Below, piece after piece: positions 34,641 through 42,685 of a stretch of 47,567 nt of DNA. The position numbers and the translations under genes are program-made. Numbering within the stretch: the first letter of the stretch is position 1; every line of letters begins with the position of its first letter. The stretch lies in assembly GCF_002760665.1 (NCBI RefSeq), contig NZ_PDOB01000033.1:1-47567 (forward strand). The letters are read 5' to 3'. The notes under the pieces were generated by a model, which made no database searches, was not told where the DNA came from, and saw only the letters and a program-made list of their open reading frames with translations. The stretch is from Massilia psychrophila. GTDB lineage: Bacteria > Pseudomonadota > Gammaproteobacteria > Burkholderiales > Burkholderiaceae_D.

Positions 34641-36914
34641 TTATTTCTGCACCGGCCGGTACAAAGGCGCCTGCTCTGGCGCCGGCGTGATGATCGGGGT
34701 CGTGGTCGTGAGCGGGACCGCAGTGCCCGGGCGCGTGCGTGCCTGTGCCGGCGTCACGGCCGGTTTTGGCGGCACCCCCGCCATCGCACCGCCGACCGGC
34801 GGCTGGCCGTTGGTCAGCGCCGGCAGCACCGGGGTGCCCAGTTCGTTGAGCAGCACGCCGGAGCGCTGCGGCTGGGCATCGACGCCGGACGAGCGCATGT
34901 AGTTGTAGCGGTCCATCGCGATGGCGTTGCTGTCTTCCTTGCTGCGCACGATCACCGGGCGCAGGAACACCATCAGGTTGGACTTGTTACGGGTGCGCGA
35001 GCGGTATTTGAACAGGTTGCCGATGAACGGGATGTCGCCCAGGCCCGGCACTTTTTCCTCGCCGCCGCCAGCGTCGTCCGTGATCAGGCCACCCAGCACG
35101 ATAATCTGGCCGTCGTCCGAAATCACATTGTTTTCGATGATGCGGATGTTGGTGGTGACGCCGGCCGGGTCGGTCCTGCTGCCGGCGACGACACTGGAGC
35201 TCTCGGTGTAGATCGCCAGCTTGATGGTGCCGCCTTCGGAAATCTGCGGGCGCACCTTCAAGGTAATGCCGACGTCGCGCCGATCGATGGTCTGGAACGG
35301 GTTGGCGTTGGCGCCGCCGGCAGCAGTGGTGAACTGGCCGCTGATGATCGGCACGTTCTGGCCGACCTTGATGGTCGATAGTTCGTTGTCGAGCGTGAGC
35401 ATGTTCGGGGTCGACAGCACATTGGTGTTCTGGTCGTTTTGGAGCGCGTGGGCGATCGCGCCCAGCCCCAGCGCGCCGTTGATCTGGCGGAATATGCCGA
35501 CCGAGATGCCGGGACCAGGCAAAGCGCCGCCGGCGGCCAGCGCAGCGAGTGCGTTGCCGCTGGTGGCGTTGAAGTTCTGCACGGCGCCGACCCGGTAGGC
35601 GCTGGTCTTGTCGCCGGAGGCGGTGAGCCACTGGACGCCGAATTCGGATGCCTTGTTGGCGCCCACTTCGACGATCAACGCCTCGATGTAGACCTGGGCG
35701 CGGCGCACATCGAGCTGGTCGATGACGGCGCGCAGGTTGCGGTAAACCGCCTCGCTGGCGGTGATGATCAAGGTATTGGTCGCGACGTCGGCCTGAATGA
35801 AGCCGGCGCCGGCCGCGCCGCTGCCCCCGCCCGTGGTCTGGCCGGGGCTTTGCGCATTCAGGCTGCTGCCGCCGCCGCCGCCGAGGCTGCCGCCGGACTG
35901 CTGCTGCTGCTGACCGCCGGCGCCGCCACCGGTGCCCTGGGTGCCGGACGGCACCGAGCCGCCTTGGGTGCCTTGCTGGGTGGCCGGCGCCGAGGTGTCG
36001 GACGACACCACCGCGCGCAAGGTCTGCGCCAGCTTGGTGGCGTCGGCGTTTTTGAGGTAGACCACGTGGACGTTGCCCGCTTCCGCGGTCGGCTGGTCGA
36101 GCTTGGCGATCAGCGACCTGGCCAGATTGGCGCGCGCCGCCGACGGCGCGCGCACCACCACCGAGTTGGTGCGCGGGTCGGCCAGCACCGAGACGCGGCC
36201 GGAGTCGCCGCCGGCGGCCGGCTCCATCAGGCGGCTGACCATGATGGCGACGTCGCTGGCGACGGCATAGCGCACCGGCACCACGTCGAGGTCGCCGCCA
36301 ACCGGGGCGTCGAGCGCGGCGATGATCTTGGACAGCCGGCGCAGGTTGTCGGCGTAGTCGGTGATTACCAGGCTGTTGTTGCCCGGGTTCGCCATGATCG
36401 AGTTATTCGGCGAAATCAGCGGGCGCAGCACGGCGGTCAGGTTGGCCGCCGATTCGTAGCTCAGGCGGAAGATCTGGGTGGCGATCTGGTCACCCCTGGC
36501 GCGCGCACCGCCGACCCCGACCTGGGTTGGCGAGGCTTGCAGCTTCGCTTCCGCTTCCGGCACCACCTTGGCGAAGCCGTCGCCGGTGACCACGGCGTAA
36601 CCCTGCAGCCGCAGCGCCGACGTCAGCAACGCGAAGGCCTGCGACTTCGACAGCGTCTTTTCGGACACCAGCGTCAACGTGCCCTTGACGCGCGGGTCGA
36701 TGATGAACGTCATGCCGGTGTAATGCCCAACCGCCTTGATCACCGACTCCATGTCGGCGTTGACGAAGTTGAGGGCGGCGCCGGAACCGGTCGGCTCCTG
36801 CGCCAGCGCTGGCGCGGTGATTGTCAACGCGGATGCCGCGCAGCACAACATGACGCCGGCGACGAGCCGGCGCAGCGCCGGAACCTGGAAAGTGCTGCTT
36901 GTGGATTTTTTCAT
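34641..36914 (-). CDS. gspD: Type II secretion secretin GspD
   Basis: 757 residues. Outer-membrane channel of the T2SS. Signal peptide (to ALA near residue 37), N0 domain (about 45-115: [20 protein letters not shown]), N1-N3 domains (120-470) and the secretin core with [24 protein letters not shown] and [18 protein letters not shown]. Residues about 308-371 in N3 form a Gly/Gln/Ser-rich low-complexity loop including QQQQQ. The C-terminus after NYMRSSG is Pro-rich. ATG overlaps the gspN stop (TAATG). Confidence 0.97.
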   Translation of the reverse strand: MKKSTSSTFQVPALRRLVAGVMLCCAASALTITAPALAQEPTGSGAALNFVNADMESVIKAVGHYTGMTFIIDPRVKGTLTLVSEKTLSKSQAFALLTSALRLQGYAVVTGDGFAKVVPEAEAKLQASPTQVGVGGARARGDQIATQIFRLSYESAANLTAVLRPLISPNNSIMANPGNNSLVITDYADNLRRLSKIIAALDAPVGGDLDVVPVRYAVASDVAIMVSRLMEPAAGGDSGRVSVLADPRTNSVVVRAPSAARANLARSLIAKLDQPTAEAGNVHVVYLKNADATKLAQTLRAVVSSDTSAPATQQGTQGGSVPSGTQGTGGGAGGQQQQQSGGSLGGGGGSSLNAQSPGQTTGGGSGAAGAGFIQADVATNTLIITASEAVYRNLRAVIDQLDVRRAQVYIEALIVEVGANKASEFGVQWLTASGDKTSAYRVGAVQNFNATSGNALAALAAGGALPGPGISVGIFRQINGALGLGAIAHALQNDQNTNVLSTPNMLTLDNELSTIKVGQNVPIISGQFTTAAGGANANPFQTIDRRDVGITLKVRPQISEGGTIKLAIYTESSSVVAGSRTDPAGVTTNIRIIENNVISDDGQIIVLGGLITDDAGGGEEKVPGLGDIPFIGNLFKYRSRTRNKSNLMVFLRPVIVRSKEDSNAIAMDRYNYMRSSGVDAQPQRSGVLLNELGTPVLPALTNGQPPVGGAMAGVPPKPAVTPAQARTRPGTAVPLTTTTPIITPAPEQAPLYRPVQK

Positions 36915-37687
36915 TATTTGAACTCTAACGCGATAATATTCTTGCCGCCCACCATTCGGCGCTGGCCCAATAAATTCAGCAGATTGCCCAGCGATTCTTC
37001 ATATCCATTTGCGGCCGACGCCTGGCCGGAAAACTGCATCCGGCCCCGGTCGAGGGTGCCGCTGCCAGACAGCAACAGTGCGCCGCGCAAGGTGCTCAGG
37101 TTCAGCTTTGCCTGCTGGCCTTGCCAGTCCATCGCCAGCTGGTAGCTGCCGAGCGGCTTGAGCGGCGACATGCGCGAACCCATGTCGCTCATCGTCAGCA
37201 CCGTGCGGCCGTTGACCGCCACCATATTTTCCTGGCGCACCAGTTCGAGCGCCGTCCACGACAGCCGCATCACGCCGCTTGGCGCCAGCGTGTTGAGCGG
37301 CGCCCCAAGCCCGGCCAGCCTCTCGGCCGGCAGCATCAGCTCGGCTGGGCTGACCTGCCACTGCGACCAGTTGCCGTCGACCCGGATCGGCTGCGACAGC
37401 GCCAGCGGGTTTTCCAGTTCAAGCGCGACTTGGCCGACCAGCACCAGCGGCGACAGGCGCCAGGCGAAACGGCCAGGCAGCAGTGGCGTCACCGCCCCGT
37501 TGCCTCCCGGCGCCCCGCCCAGAAAGGCCGAACCGCGCCACAGCGTACCTTGCGCATCCCCGAGAGTCAAACGCCCGCCCGTTTGACGTTCTACAATTGG
37601 CCCCAGCCAGCTTGCTGGAAAAAACAATAGCACCGTCAGCGCCACCGTCAGCACGACCGCCGCACACCATAGCACGGCGCGCTTCAC
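36914..37687 (-). CDS. gspN: Type II secretion protein GspN
   Basis: 257 residues. GspN is an accessory inner-membrane/periplasmic T2SS protein. GTG start at 37687 sits in the gspM stop as GTGA. An N-terminal anchor (VKRAVLWCAAVVLTVALTVL), then the GspN signature GGRLTLGDAQGTLWRGSAFL, WSQWQVSPAELMLPAERLAGL and a late GSYQLAMDWQGQQAKLNLST. A longer frame exists upstream to 38179 but lies over gspM and has no GspN character. The stop overlaps gspD. Confidence 0.92.
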   Translation of the reverse strand: MKRAVLWCAAVVLTVALTVLLFFPASWLGPIVERQTGGRLTLGDAQGTLWRGSAFLGGAPGGNGAVTPLLPGRFAWRLSPLVLVGQVALELENPLALSQPIRVDGNWSQWQVSPAELMLPAERLAGLGAPLNTLAPSGVMRLSWTALELVRQENMVAVNGRTVLTMSDMGSRMSPLKPLGSYQLAMDWQGQQAKLNLSTLRGALLLSGSGTLDRGRMQFSGQASAANGYEESLGNLLNLLGQRRMVGGKNIIALEFK

Positions 37688-38205
37688 CGAGCCCCCGCGC
37701 CGCTGTCCTGGCGCAAAGTCAAGCTGGCATCGACCTGGCCGGCCACGGCCAGCGCGGTGACGGTCGATTCCTGTACCCCGATACGGTTTTCGCGCCGCTG
37801 GGCATCTAGCCAGGTGACCAGGTTGGCGAACGACACGCCCGTTAGCTGCAAGCGCGCATACTCGCCCGTGATGGTCACCGACGCCGGCGTAATGCTCAAC
37901 GTGGCCAGGCCGGCGGTAAGCGACTCGCGCGTCATCGGTGTGACCTGCACCACCGGCTGGCGCGCCAGTTCGCCGGCCTCGAGCGCCATGCTGCGCAGCT
38001 GGGCGTTCTGGGTGCGCAGCTGCGGCAACTCTTGCTCGAGCCGCGCCTTGGCCGCCAGTGCCGGCGCGATGAACAGTCCATACACCAGCGCCAGCGCGGC
38101 CAGCGCGCCGCCGATCGCGAGGTACTTGCGTTCCTGCTCGGTGCGCGCCAGCCACGCCACTGCCAGCTTTTCCTTCCATTGCGCGAAATTGCTTGCGGCG
38201 CTCAT
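37684..38205 (-). CDS. gspM: Type II secretion protein GspM
   Basis: 173 residues, bitopic inner-membrane protein that binds GspL. N-terminal WKEKLAVAWLARTEQERKYL precedes the single membrane helix (about 30-50); a coiled-coil (ARLEQELPQLRTQNAQLRSM) and a ferredoxin-like C-terminal domain with FANLVTWLDAQRRENRIGVQ follow. The start overlaps gspL by ATGA. Confidence 0.94.
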   Translation of the reverse strand: MSAASNFAQWKEKLAVAWLARTEQERKYLAIGGALAALALVYGLFIAPALAAKARLEQELPQLRTQNAQLRSMALEAGELARQPVVQVTPMTRESLTAGLATLSITPASVTITGEYARLQLTGVSFANLVTWLDAQRRENRIGVQESTVTALAVAGQVDASLTLRQDSGAGAR

Positions 38206-39416
38206 GGCTTCGCTCCCGTGTTGCGAACCTGCCAGGTGGCCGGCGCCGCTTCGGTCAAGCCCAGGCCGCGTCCGGCCAGTGCCGACCTGAGGGTGCCGAC
38301 GACGCCGGGATCGGCCGACTCCGGTTTGACCTTGACGCTGAGTGCGCGTTCCCGATAATCGAGCGACGCCACCGCCACCGGGCGCGGCAGCGCGCGCGCC
38401 GCTTCGCCGAAGGCGGCGGCAAGGTAGCTGAATTCGTCCGTCCCGACCTGACCGCCGGCCGCCTTGGCGCGGGCAATGTTGGCGCGCATTTGCAGCACCG
38501 GGTCCTGGATTACCGTGTCTTTCGGAAAAGCGGCCTTGTAGATTTGCAAGTTGGCCTGGCGTAAGGCGTCAGCCTCGCGCTTGAGCTGCAGCCATTGGTA
38601 ATTGAGGCCCGCCAGGTTGACCACCAGCGCCAGCAAGGCCAACCGAATCGGCCAGCGCCAGCGCTGCCAGTCGGTGGCGCTGGCGCCGGCCGCACCGAGC
38701 CCGGGTACCAGGTCGAGCGTGGTGGTCTTCGAGCCGGCGATCCAGTGCTGCCACGCGTCCGCTTCGAGCGTGAGGCCAGGGCCGGCATCGCCCGCCAGCG
38801 CCTGGTATTGGGCAAGCTCTTCGCCAGGAACGTACAAGGTCAGCGGGGCGTCGCCGGCCAGCTCGCGCGCGGTCTGCAGCGCCATTTCCGGCGTGCTGGC
38901 GATTGCCAGGCCGAGGCCGAAATAGAGGCCGTCGCGCACGACGATTTCGGACTGGCTGACGCAGGCGCTGACATTGCCAGGCAGCAGCGGCAGGCACAAC
39001 TGGGCCGGCAGCGCCGCTACCTGCCGCGCGCCAAGCGCCAGCACCGCCCGCACCAGTGGTTCGAGCCACGCACGCTGCACCACGGCAACGCTGCGCAAGC
39101 CCTCGTCGGACTGGGCCGGCGCTACCGTCAGCACGCAATCGGCAGGGTCGCCCAGCACCTGTTCTTCGACCAGGCTCGGCAGCGCAGCTTTGAGTCGCGC
39201 CGCCGACAGCGGCGGAGCCTTGACCTGGAGCATGGTCACGTCGGTGGCGGCCAGCAACAGCACCACGCGCCGGCTGGCCGCCACCAGGTCGCCCAAGCCG
39301 CGCAGCAGGCCTTCGCCTTGCCGGTCGACGGCGCCGCTGTCGGCCACCAACGCGAAGCGCGACAAGCCGCTTTCACCGTCGACACGGGCCGGAAGCCGGA
39401 TATATAAAGTAGTCAA
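38202..39416 (-). CDS. gspL: Type II secretion protein GspL
   Basis: 404 residues. The cytoplasmic actin-like domain (1-245) recruits GspE; a membrane helix lies near 255-280 (IRLALLALVVNLAGLNYQWL), followed by a periplasmic ferredoxin-like domain (about 320-404). Family hallmarks are weak in sequence, but VEEQVLGDPADCVLTVAP and the domain order plus position between gspK and gspM make the call clear. An 18-base gap follows gspK. Confidence 0.93.
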   Translation of the reverse strand: MTTLYIRLPARVDGESGLSRFALVADSGAVDRQGEGLLRGLGDLVAASRRVVLLLAATDVTMLQVKAPPLSAARLKAALPSLVEEQVLGDPADCVLTVAPAQSDEGLRSVAVVQRAWLEPLVRAVLALGARQVAALPAQLCLPLLPGNVSACVSQSEIVVRDGLYFGLGLAIASTPEMALQTARELAGDAPLTLYVPGEELAQYQALAGDAGPGLTLEADAWQHWIAGSKTTTLDLVPGLGAAGASATDWQRWRWPIRLALLALVVNLAGLNYQWLQLKREADALRQANLQIYKAAFPKDTVIQDPVLQMRANIARAKAAGGQVGTDEFSYLAAAFGEAARALPRPVAVASLDYRERALSVKVKPESADPGVVGTLRSALAGRGLGLTEAAPATWQVRNTGAKP

Positions 39417-39434
39417 ACGGTCTCGCTTTCGTCT

Positions 39435-40400
39435 CTAGTTTTGCCGTACCCACACCAAGGTCGTGACCTTGCGCGGATCGGTGCCGCGGTTGATCAACGC
39501 TTCGGCGTCGAGCGCGGCGCGGTCCAGCCGCACCCGGCTGCGCACCAGGAAATAGTTACTTACCACACCTACCGCATCCTTGACCGGCAATTTGCCGTTC
39601 AGTTCGGTGCCGAATTGCCCCACATCGCGCCAAGGCGCGCTCTTGCGCCGCGCCACCAGTGCATTCGCCTCGGCCAGCGAAAAATTTTCGATCACCGCCG
39701 CCAGCACTTCCGGCGGCGCCGTATTCACGTTCACCGGCGTCGTTTCCGGCAGCAGGATGACAAAGTCGCGCAACTTGTCGACCGCCTCCACCGTGTAACC
39801 CGGGATCGCCAGCAAGTCGTCGAGCTGGATCAGGCGGACCCGCACGTCGCTCGGCTTGACGGCAACGTCCGGCGGCGAATCGCCCGTTGTCGGCAGTAGC
39901 GGCGCGCTGGCAGCGATCGCGATGGCGGTCTTGTCGGCCAGCGCCGGATCGAGCCTGAGGTTGGTCAGCAGCCGCTGAAAAACGGCGACCTGCGCCGGAT
40001 CCCGGCGCCGCTGCTTTGCCAAATTAAACAGATTGTACCGCGAGGTGGCGTCGATTATGCTGCCCGACAAGGTGGCATCGAACACCTCGCCCTCGACCCG
40101 TTCGCGTTCGATGTACTGGTCGAGCCGGGTTTCGGCCAGCGGCGTCGCCCACACCTGGTCGAGCGAGGTGAAGGCATTGTCGCGGCCGTCCTGGCGCAAC
40201 ACCAGGCCGGCCCAGTCGAGCGCGCCGCGCAGGATCCACTTGGTCTGCAGGTGCAATCTCTGATTTTCCATCGACCGCACTTGCACCTGCTGGGCCCAGA
40301 ACAGGCTGGCGACGATGGTGATCGCCAGGGTGGTCAACAGCAAGGCGGTGATGACCGCAACGCCGCGCTGGCGCGACAGCAGTTTCGCCTTCAATTTCAT
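39435..40400 (-). CDS. gspK: Type II secretion minor pseudopilin GspK
   Basis: 321 residues, the large minor pseudopilin at the pseudopilus tip. Prepilin-like N-terminus RQRGVAVITALLLTTLAITI with cleavage after Gly13; as is typical for GspK, position +5 is not Glu. The alpha-domain inserted in the globular part contains SRYNLFNLAKQ and LDDLLAIPGYTVEAVDKLRD, and the NVNTAPPEVLAAVIENFSL helix-hairpin motif is present. ATGA overlap with gspJ. Confidence 0.96.
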   Translation of the reverse strand: MKLKAKLLSRQRGVAVITALLLTTLAITIVASLFWAQQVQVRSMENQRLHLQTKWILRGALDWAGLVLRQDGRDNAFTSLDQVWATPLAETRLDQYIERERVEGEVFDATLSGSIIDATSRYNLFNLAKQRRRDPAQVAVFQRLLTNLRLDPALADKTAIAIAASAPLLPTTGDSPPDVAVKPSDVRVRLIQLDDLLAIPGYTVEAVDKLRDFVILLPETTPVNVNTAPPEVLAAVIENFSLAEANALVARRKSAPWRDVGQFGTELNGKLPVKDAVGVVSNYFLVRSRVRLDRAALDAEALINRGTDPRKVTTLVWVRQN

Positions 40401-41065
40401 ATGCCCCCCAGCAAAAAGGCCTTGACCATCGGCGTTTCAGACTGGCGCACCTGCAGCGCCACCTGCAGGCCGGTCGGCACAACGTCGACGACCGGCGGCG
40501 GCGTCCCCGGCGGCGGCTGTTGGTTACCCTGCGTCTGCGTCTGCTGGCGCCACTGGTTGTTTTCCCACGTTTGAATCAGCATGCCGGTGACGCCAGCCTG
40601 CAGCGCCACCGGGGGCGTCGGGTCGGCGTCGCTGGTGGCGGCTTTCCACAGCAGGTCGAGCTGAAGCAAGTCGCGCGTGCCGATCGACTCGCGCCGCGTC
40701 AGTATGCCGTCGCGCACGCGGTAGGCTACTACCTGCAGGCGCATCGGTTCGTTTTCAATGAAGCTGGTGCGCACCAAGGTCATGCGGTTGTCGTCGGCCA
40801 GCAGAAAGGGCCGCCGGTCGAGCAGGTCGCGGTCGACCGCCATGTGTTCGCAGTCGCTTTGCATCTGGGCAAACGCGAGCTGCATGCCGCGCGTCGTTTC
40901 CATCTGGTCGGTCAGCGCCAGGCGCGCCCGCACGATGCCGTCCAGCCCGCGCCAGCCGAGCACCGCAACCATCGCCAGGATGCTGATCGCCACCAGCAGC
41001 TCGATGAGCGTGAAGCCGAGCGTAAAGCCGCGCAGGCGCGAGCCGCGTTTCATGGCGGACTTCAT
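40397..41065 (-). CDS. gspJ: Type II secretion minor pseudopilin GspJ
   Basis: 222 residues from ATG 41065, which overlaps the gspI stop (ATGA). The prepilin leader contains a duplicated motif: RGFTLGFTLIELLVAISIL, with two G-F-T-L blocks. The second (Gly17/Phe18, Glu at +5) is the expected cleavage site for the prepilin peptidase. The rest is typical: GWRGLDGIVRARLALTDQME, FAQMQSDCEHM, RLQVVAYRVRDG. A Gln/Pro-rich loop (about 170-195: QQTQTQGNQQPPPGTPPP) is unusual. Confidence 0.95.
   Translation of the reverse strand: MKSAMKRGSRLRGFTLGFTLIELLVAISILAMVAVLGWRGLDGIVRARLALTDQMETTRGMQLAFAQMQSDCEHMAVDRDLLDRRPFLLADDNRMTLVRTSFIENEPMRLQVVAYRVRDGILTRRESIGTRDLLQLDLLWKAATSDADPTPPVALQAGVTGMLIQTWENNQWRQQTQTQGNQQPPPGTPPPVVDVVPTGLQVALQVRQSETPMVKAFLLGGI
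41006..41029 (-). repeat. 12-bp tandem duplication at the gspJ prepilin cleavage motif
   Basis: Plus-strand GAGCGTGAAGCC (41006-41017) and GAGCGTAAAGCC (41018-41029) are 11/12 identical and encode Gly-Phe-Thr-Leu twice. Confidence 0.95.
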
Positions 41066-41460
41066 TGCGGACTCATCACGAGTTGGACCAATTTGAGGAC
41101 GCGCCGGTTTTCGCTGTCGATGACGCTGACCTCGACCCGGCGCAGCAGCGGATTCGGACTGGCCAGCACTTCTTCCTCGCAACTGAGCTTGAGCTCGCCC
41201 TGCGGGCAGTCGAAGCCGCGCTTGCCGACGGCGGGAAACTCGCGGCCCAGGCGGATCTGCACCAGCCGGTTTTCGGCCGACCAGGTCGCCATCATCGACG
41301 TGCGCAGGCCGGCGCTGTTGGCGGCGAGGCTGCCGACCGCGCGCAGCGACGCGCCCAGCGCGGTGCCGACGATGACCAACGCCACCAGCACTTCAAGCAA
41401 GGTGAAGCCGGCCGATCTAACGGGCATGCGCGATGACAGCTTTATCTTCAGCGTCTTCAT
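41062..41460 (-). CDS. gspI: Type II secretion minor pseudopilin GspI
   Basis: 132 residues. Prepilin motif SAGFTLLEVLVALVIVGTAL, cleavage after Gly18 with Glu at +5. The body contains AENRLVQIRLGREFP, the typical GspI signature W-A-x-N-x, and a Cys pair (FDCPQGELKLSCEEE) that may form a disulfide. Forms the tip complex with GspJ and GspK. ATGA overlap with gspH. Confidence 0.95.
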   Translation of the reverse strand: MKTLKIKLSSRMPVRSAGFTLLEVLVALVIVGTALGASLRAVGSLAANSAGLRTSMMATWSAENRLVQIRLGREFPAVGKRGFDCPQGELKLSCEEEVLASPNPLLRRVEVSVIDSENRRVLKLVQLVMSPQ

Positions 41461-41936
41461 TCGACGACGAAGTGACCGATGCCGTCGGCGCGAATCGCCA
41501 CGCGGGCGTCGCCGCTGGCCAGGGTCAGCAAAAACGGCTTGTCAACCGGTTCGCGGCCGAACGTGATCCGCAGCGGCGTGCCGGGGCCGGTGCCGGCCGG
41601 GTCGATCAGCAGCGACACCGGGGCATTTTTAAAAGCGCGTTCGCGCAGCAGGTCGTCGCCAGTGACCGGGTCCCAGCGCGTTTCGTTGCGCACCAGGAAG
41701 CGGTAGCGCTCGCCGTCGGCTTCGAACGCTACCAGCCGGTTGCGCACGATCGCTTCGTCGCGCGCGAGCTGGAGCAGCAGCGCGAGGCGTTGGGCCTCGT
41801 TCTGCAAATGCTGCTGCGGACTTGGAATCGCATTTAGCGAGACCAGCCCCAGCGTGATGCCGATGATAACCATCACCACCATCAACTCCACCAAGGTGAA
41901 GCCGCGGGTTACGCGGCGCTTGTCGATCGCTGGCAC
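41457..41936 (-). CDS. gspH: Type II secretion minor pseudopilin GspH
   Basis: 159 residues. Prepilin motif TRGFTLVELMVVMVIIGITL, cleavage after Gly12, Glu at +5. EAQRLALLLQLARDEAIVRN is the GspH/FimT helix; the C-terminal half is beta-rich and ends GIGHFVVE. Lies 35 bases after gspG and overlaps gspI. Confidence 0.95.
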   Translation of the reverse strand: MPAIDKRRVTRGFTLVELMVVMVIIGITLGLVSLNAIPSPQQHLQNEAQRLALLLQLARDEAIVRNRLVAFEADGERYRFLVRNETRWDPVTGDDLLRERAFKNAPVSLLIDPAGTGPGTPLRITFGREPVDKPFLLTLASGDARVAIRADGIGHFVVE

Positions 41937-41971
41937 GGAAACTCCGTCACGTTGATGCTTGCGTACTGAAA

Positions 41972-42442
41972 TTAAATATCCCAGGAACCGATGTCGCTGT
42001 CTTCGCCGACACCGCCCGGCTGGCCGTCGGCGCCGAGCGAAAACAGGTCGACTTCACCGTGAATGCCGGGCGCCATGTACTGATAGGCATTGCCCCACGG
42101 GTCTTTCGGCAGTTTTTCGACGTAACCGCCGGCTTTCCAGCCGCTGGCGGCCGGGCCGCCGGTCGGCTTGGCGGTCAGCGCCGTCAAGCCTTGTTCAGTG
42201 GTCGGGTAGCGCTGGTTGTCCAGCTTGTAGAGCTTGAGCGCCTGCATCAGGGTCGAGATGTCGACCTTGGCGGCGGCCACGCGCGATTCGCCCGTGCGGC
42301 CCATCAGCTTGGGCACCACCAGCGCACCGAGGATGCCGATAATGACGACGACGACCATGATTTCGACCAGCGTGAAGCCGCGCGCAAAGTGCCGGCGGAG
42401 GGAAAATCGTGAACGAGTACGGGAGTGAATTTGCATTGTCAT
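41972..42442 (-). CDS. gspG: Type II secretion major pseudopilin GspG
   Basis: 156 residues. GspG forms the body of the pseudopilus. Prepilin motif ARGFTLVEIMVVVVIIGILG with Glu at +5; then DISTLMQALKLYKLDNQRYP, TTEQGLTALTAKP and DPWGNAYQYMAPG, followed by the calcium-site region FSLGADGQPGG and ending GSWDI. The frame is open back to 42553, but a promoter at 42473-42502 lies inside that extension, so I start at ATG 42442 (42436 is an alternative). First gene of the T2SS operon. Confidence 0.96.
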   Translation of the reverse strand: MTMQIHSRTRSRFSLRRHFARGFTLVEIMVVVVIIGILGALVVPKLMGRTGESRVAAAKVDISTLMQALKLYKLDNQRYPTTEQGLTALTAKPTGGPAASGWKAGGYVEKLPKDPWGNAYQYMAPGIHGEVDLFSLGADGQPGGVGEDSDIGSWDI

Positions 42443-42472
42443 GTAATGTCGGTAGCTCGAAAAGGATTGCAG

Positions 42473-42502
42473 AGTATAGAGCGAAAGGGCGGCGGCGGCC
42501 AA
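42473..42502 (-). promoter_or_regulatory. Candidate sigma-70 promoter of the T2SS operon
   Basis: On the minus strand TTGGCC (42502-42497), 18-base spacer, TATACT (42478-42473). The predicted start near 42466 leaves a leader of about 24 bases before gspG. Confidence 0.6.
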
Positions 42503-42685
42503 CTTCGCGGGCGCAATGGCGGCGCCGCATCCTGAGTCATTGTAAGCCAGCACGCCGAACCGTGCTTACGGCCAGGCACAGTAATCAGGCTGACATCAGT
42601 CCGAAATCAAGCACCCTTGCAGCTCTGGCAAACAGGGTGGCAGGCGATGCCGATGCTGGTGCGCGCCATCGCCCGCCCCTGGTTC

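Noticed and set aside
35439-37145. 568-codon plus-strand frame opposite gspD and gspN
   Set aside because: Same artefact of G+C-rich third positions; composition is low-complexity and no start signal is seen. Similar antisense frames at 4192-5511, 12078-12932, 29803-31152, 32182-33117 and 40520-41566 were dismissed for the same reason.
36914-38179. One 421-residue protein covering gspN and the gspM region
   Set aside because: The first 165 residues are an out-of-frame reading of gspM (Gly/Arg/Ala-rich). GspN character starts at VKRAVLW, at GTG 37687 overlapping the gspM stop.
42443-42553. N-terminal extension of gspG from 42553
   Set aside because: The extension lies over a good sigma-70 promoter and would put 57 residues before the prepilin cleavage site, far too long for a GspG leader.
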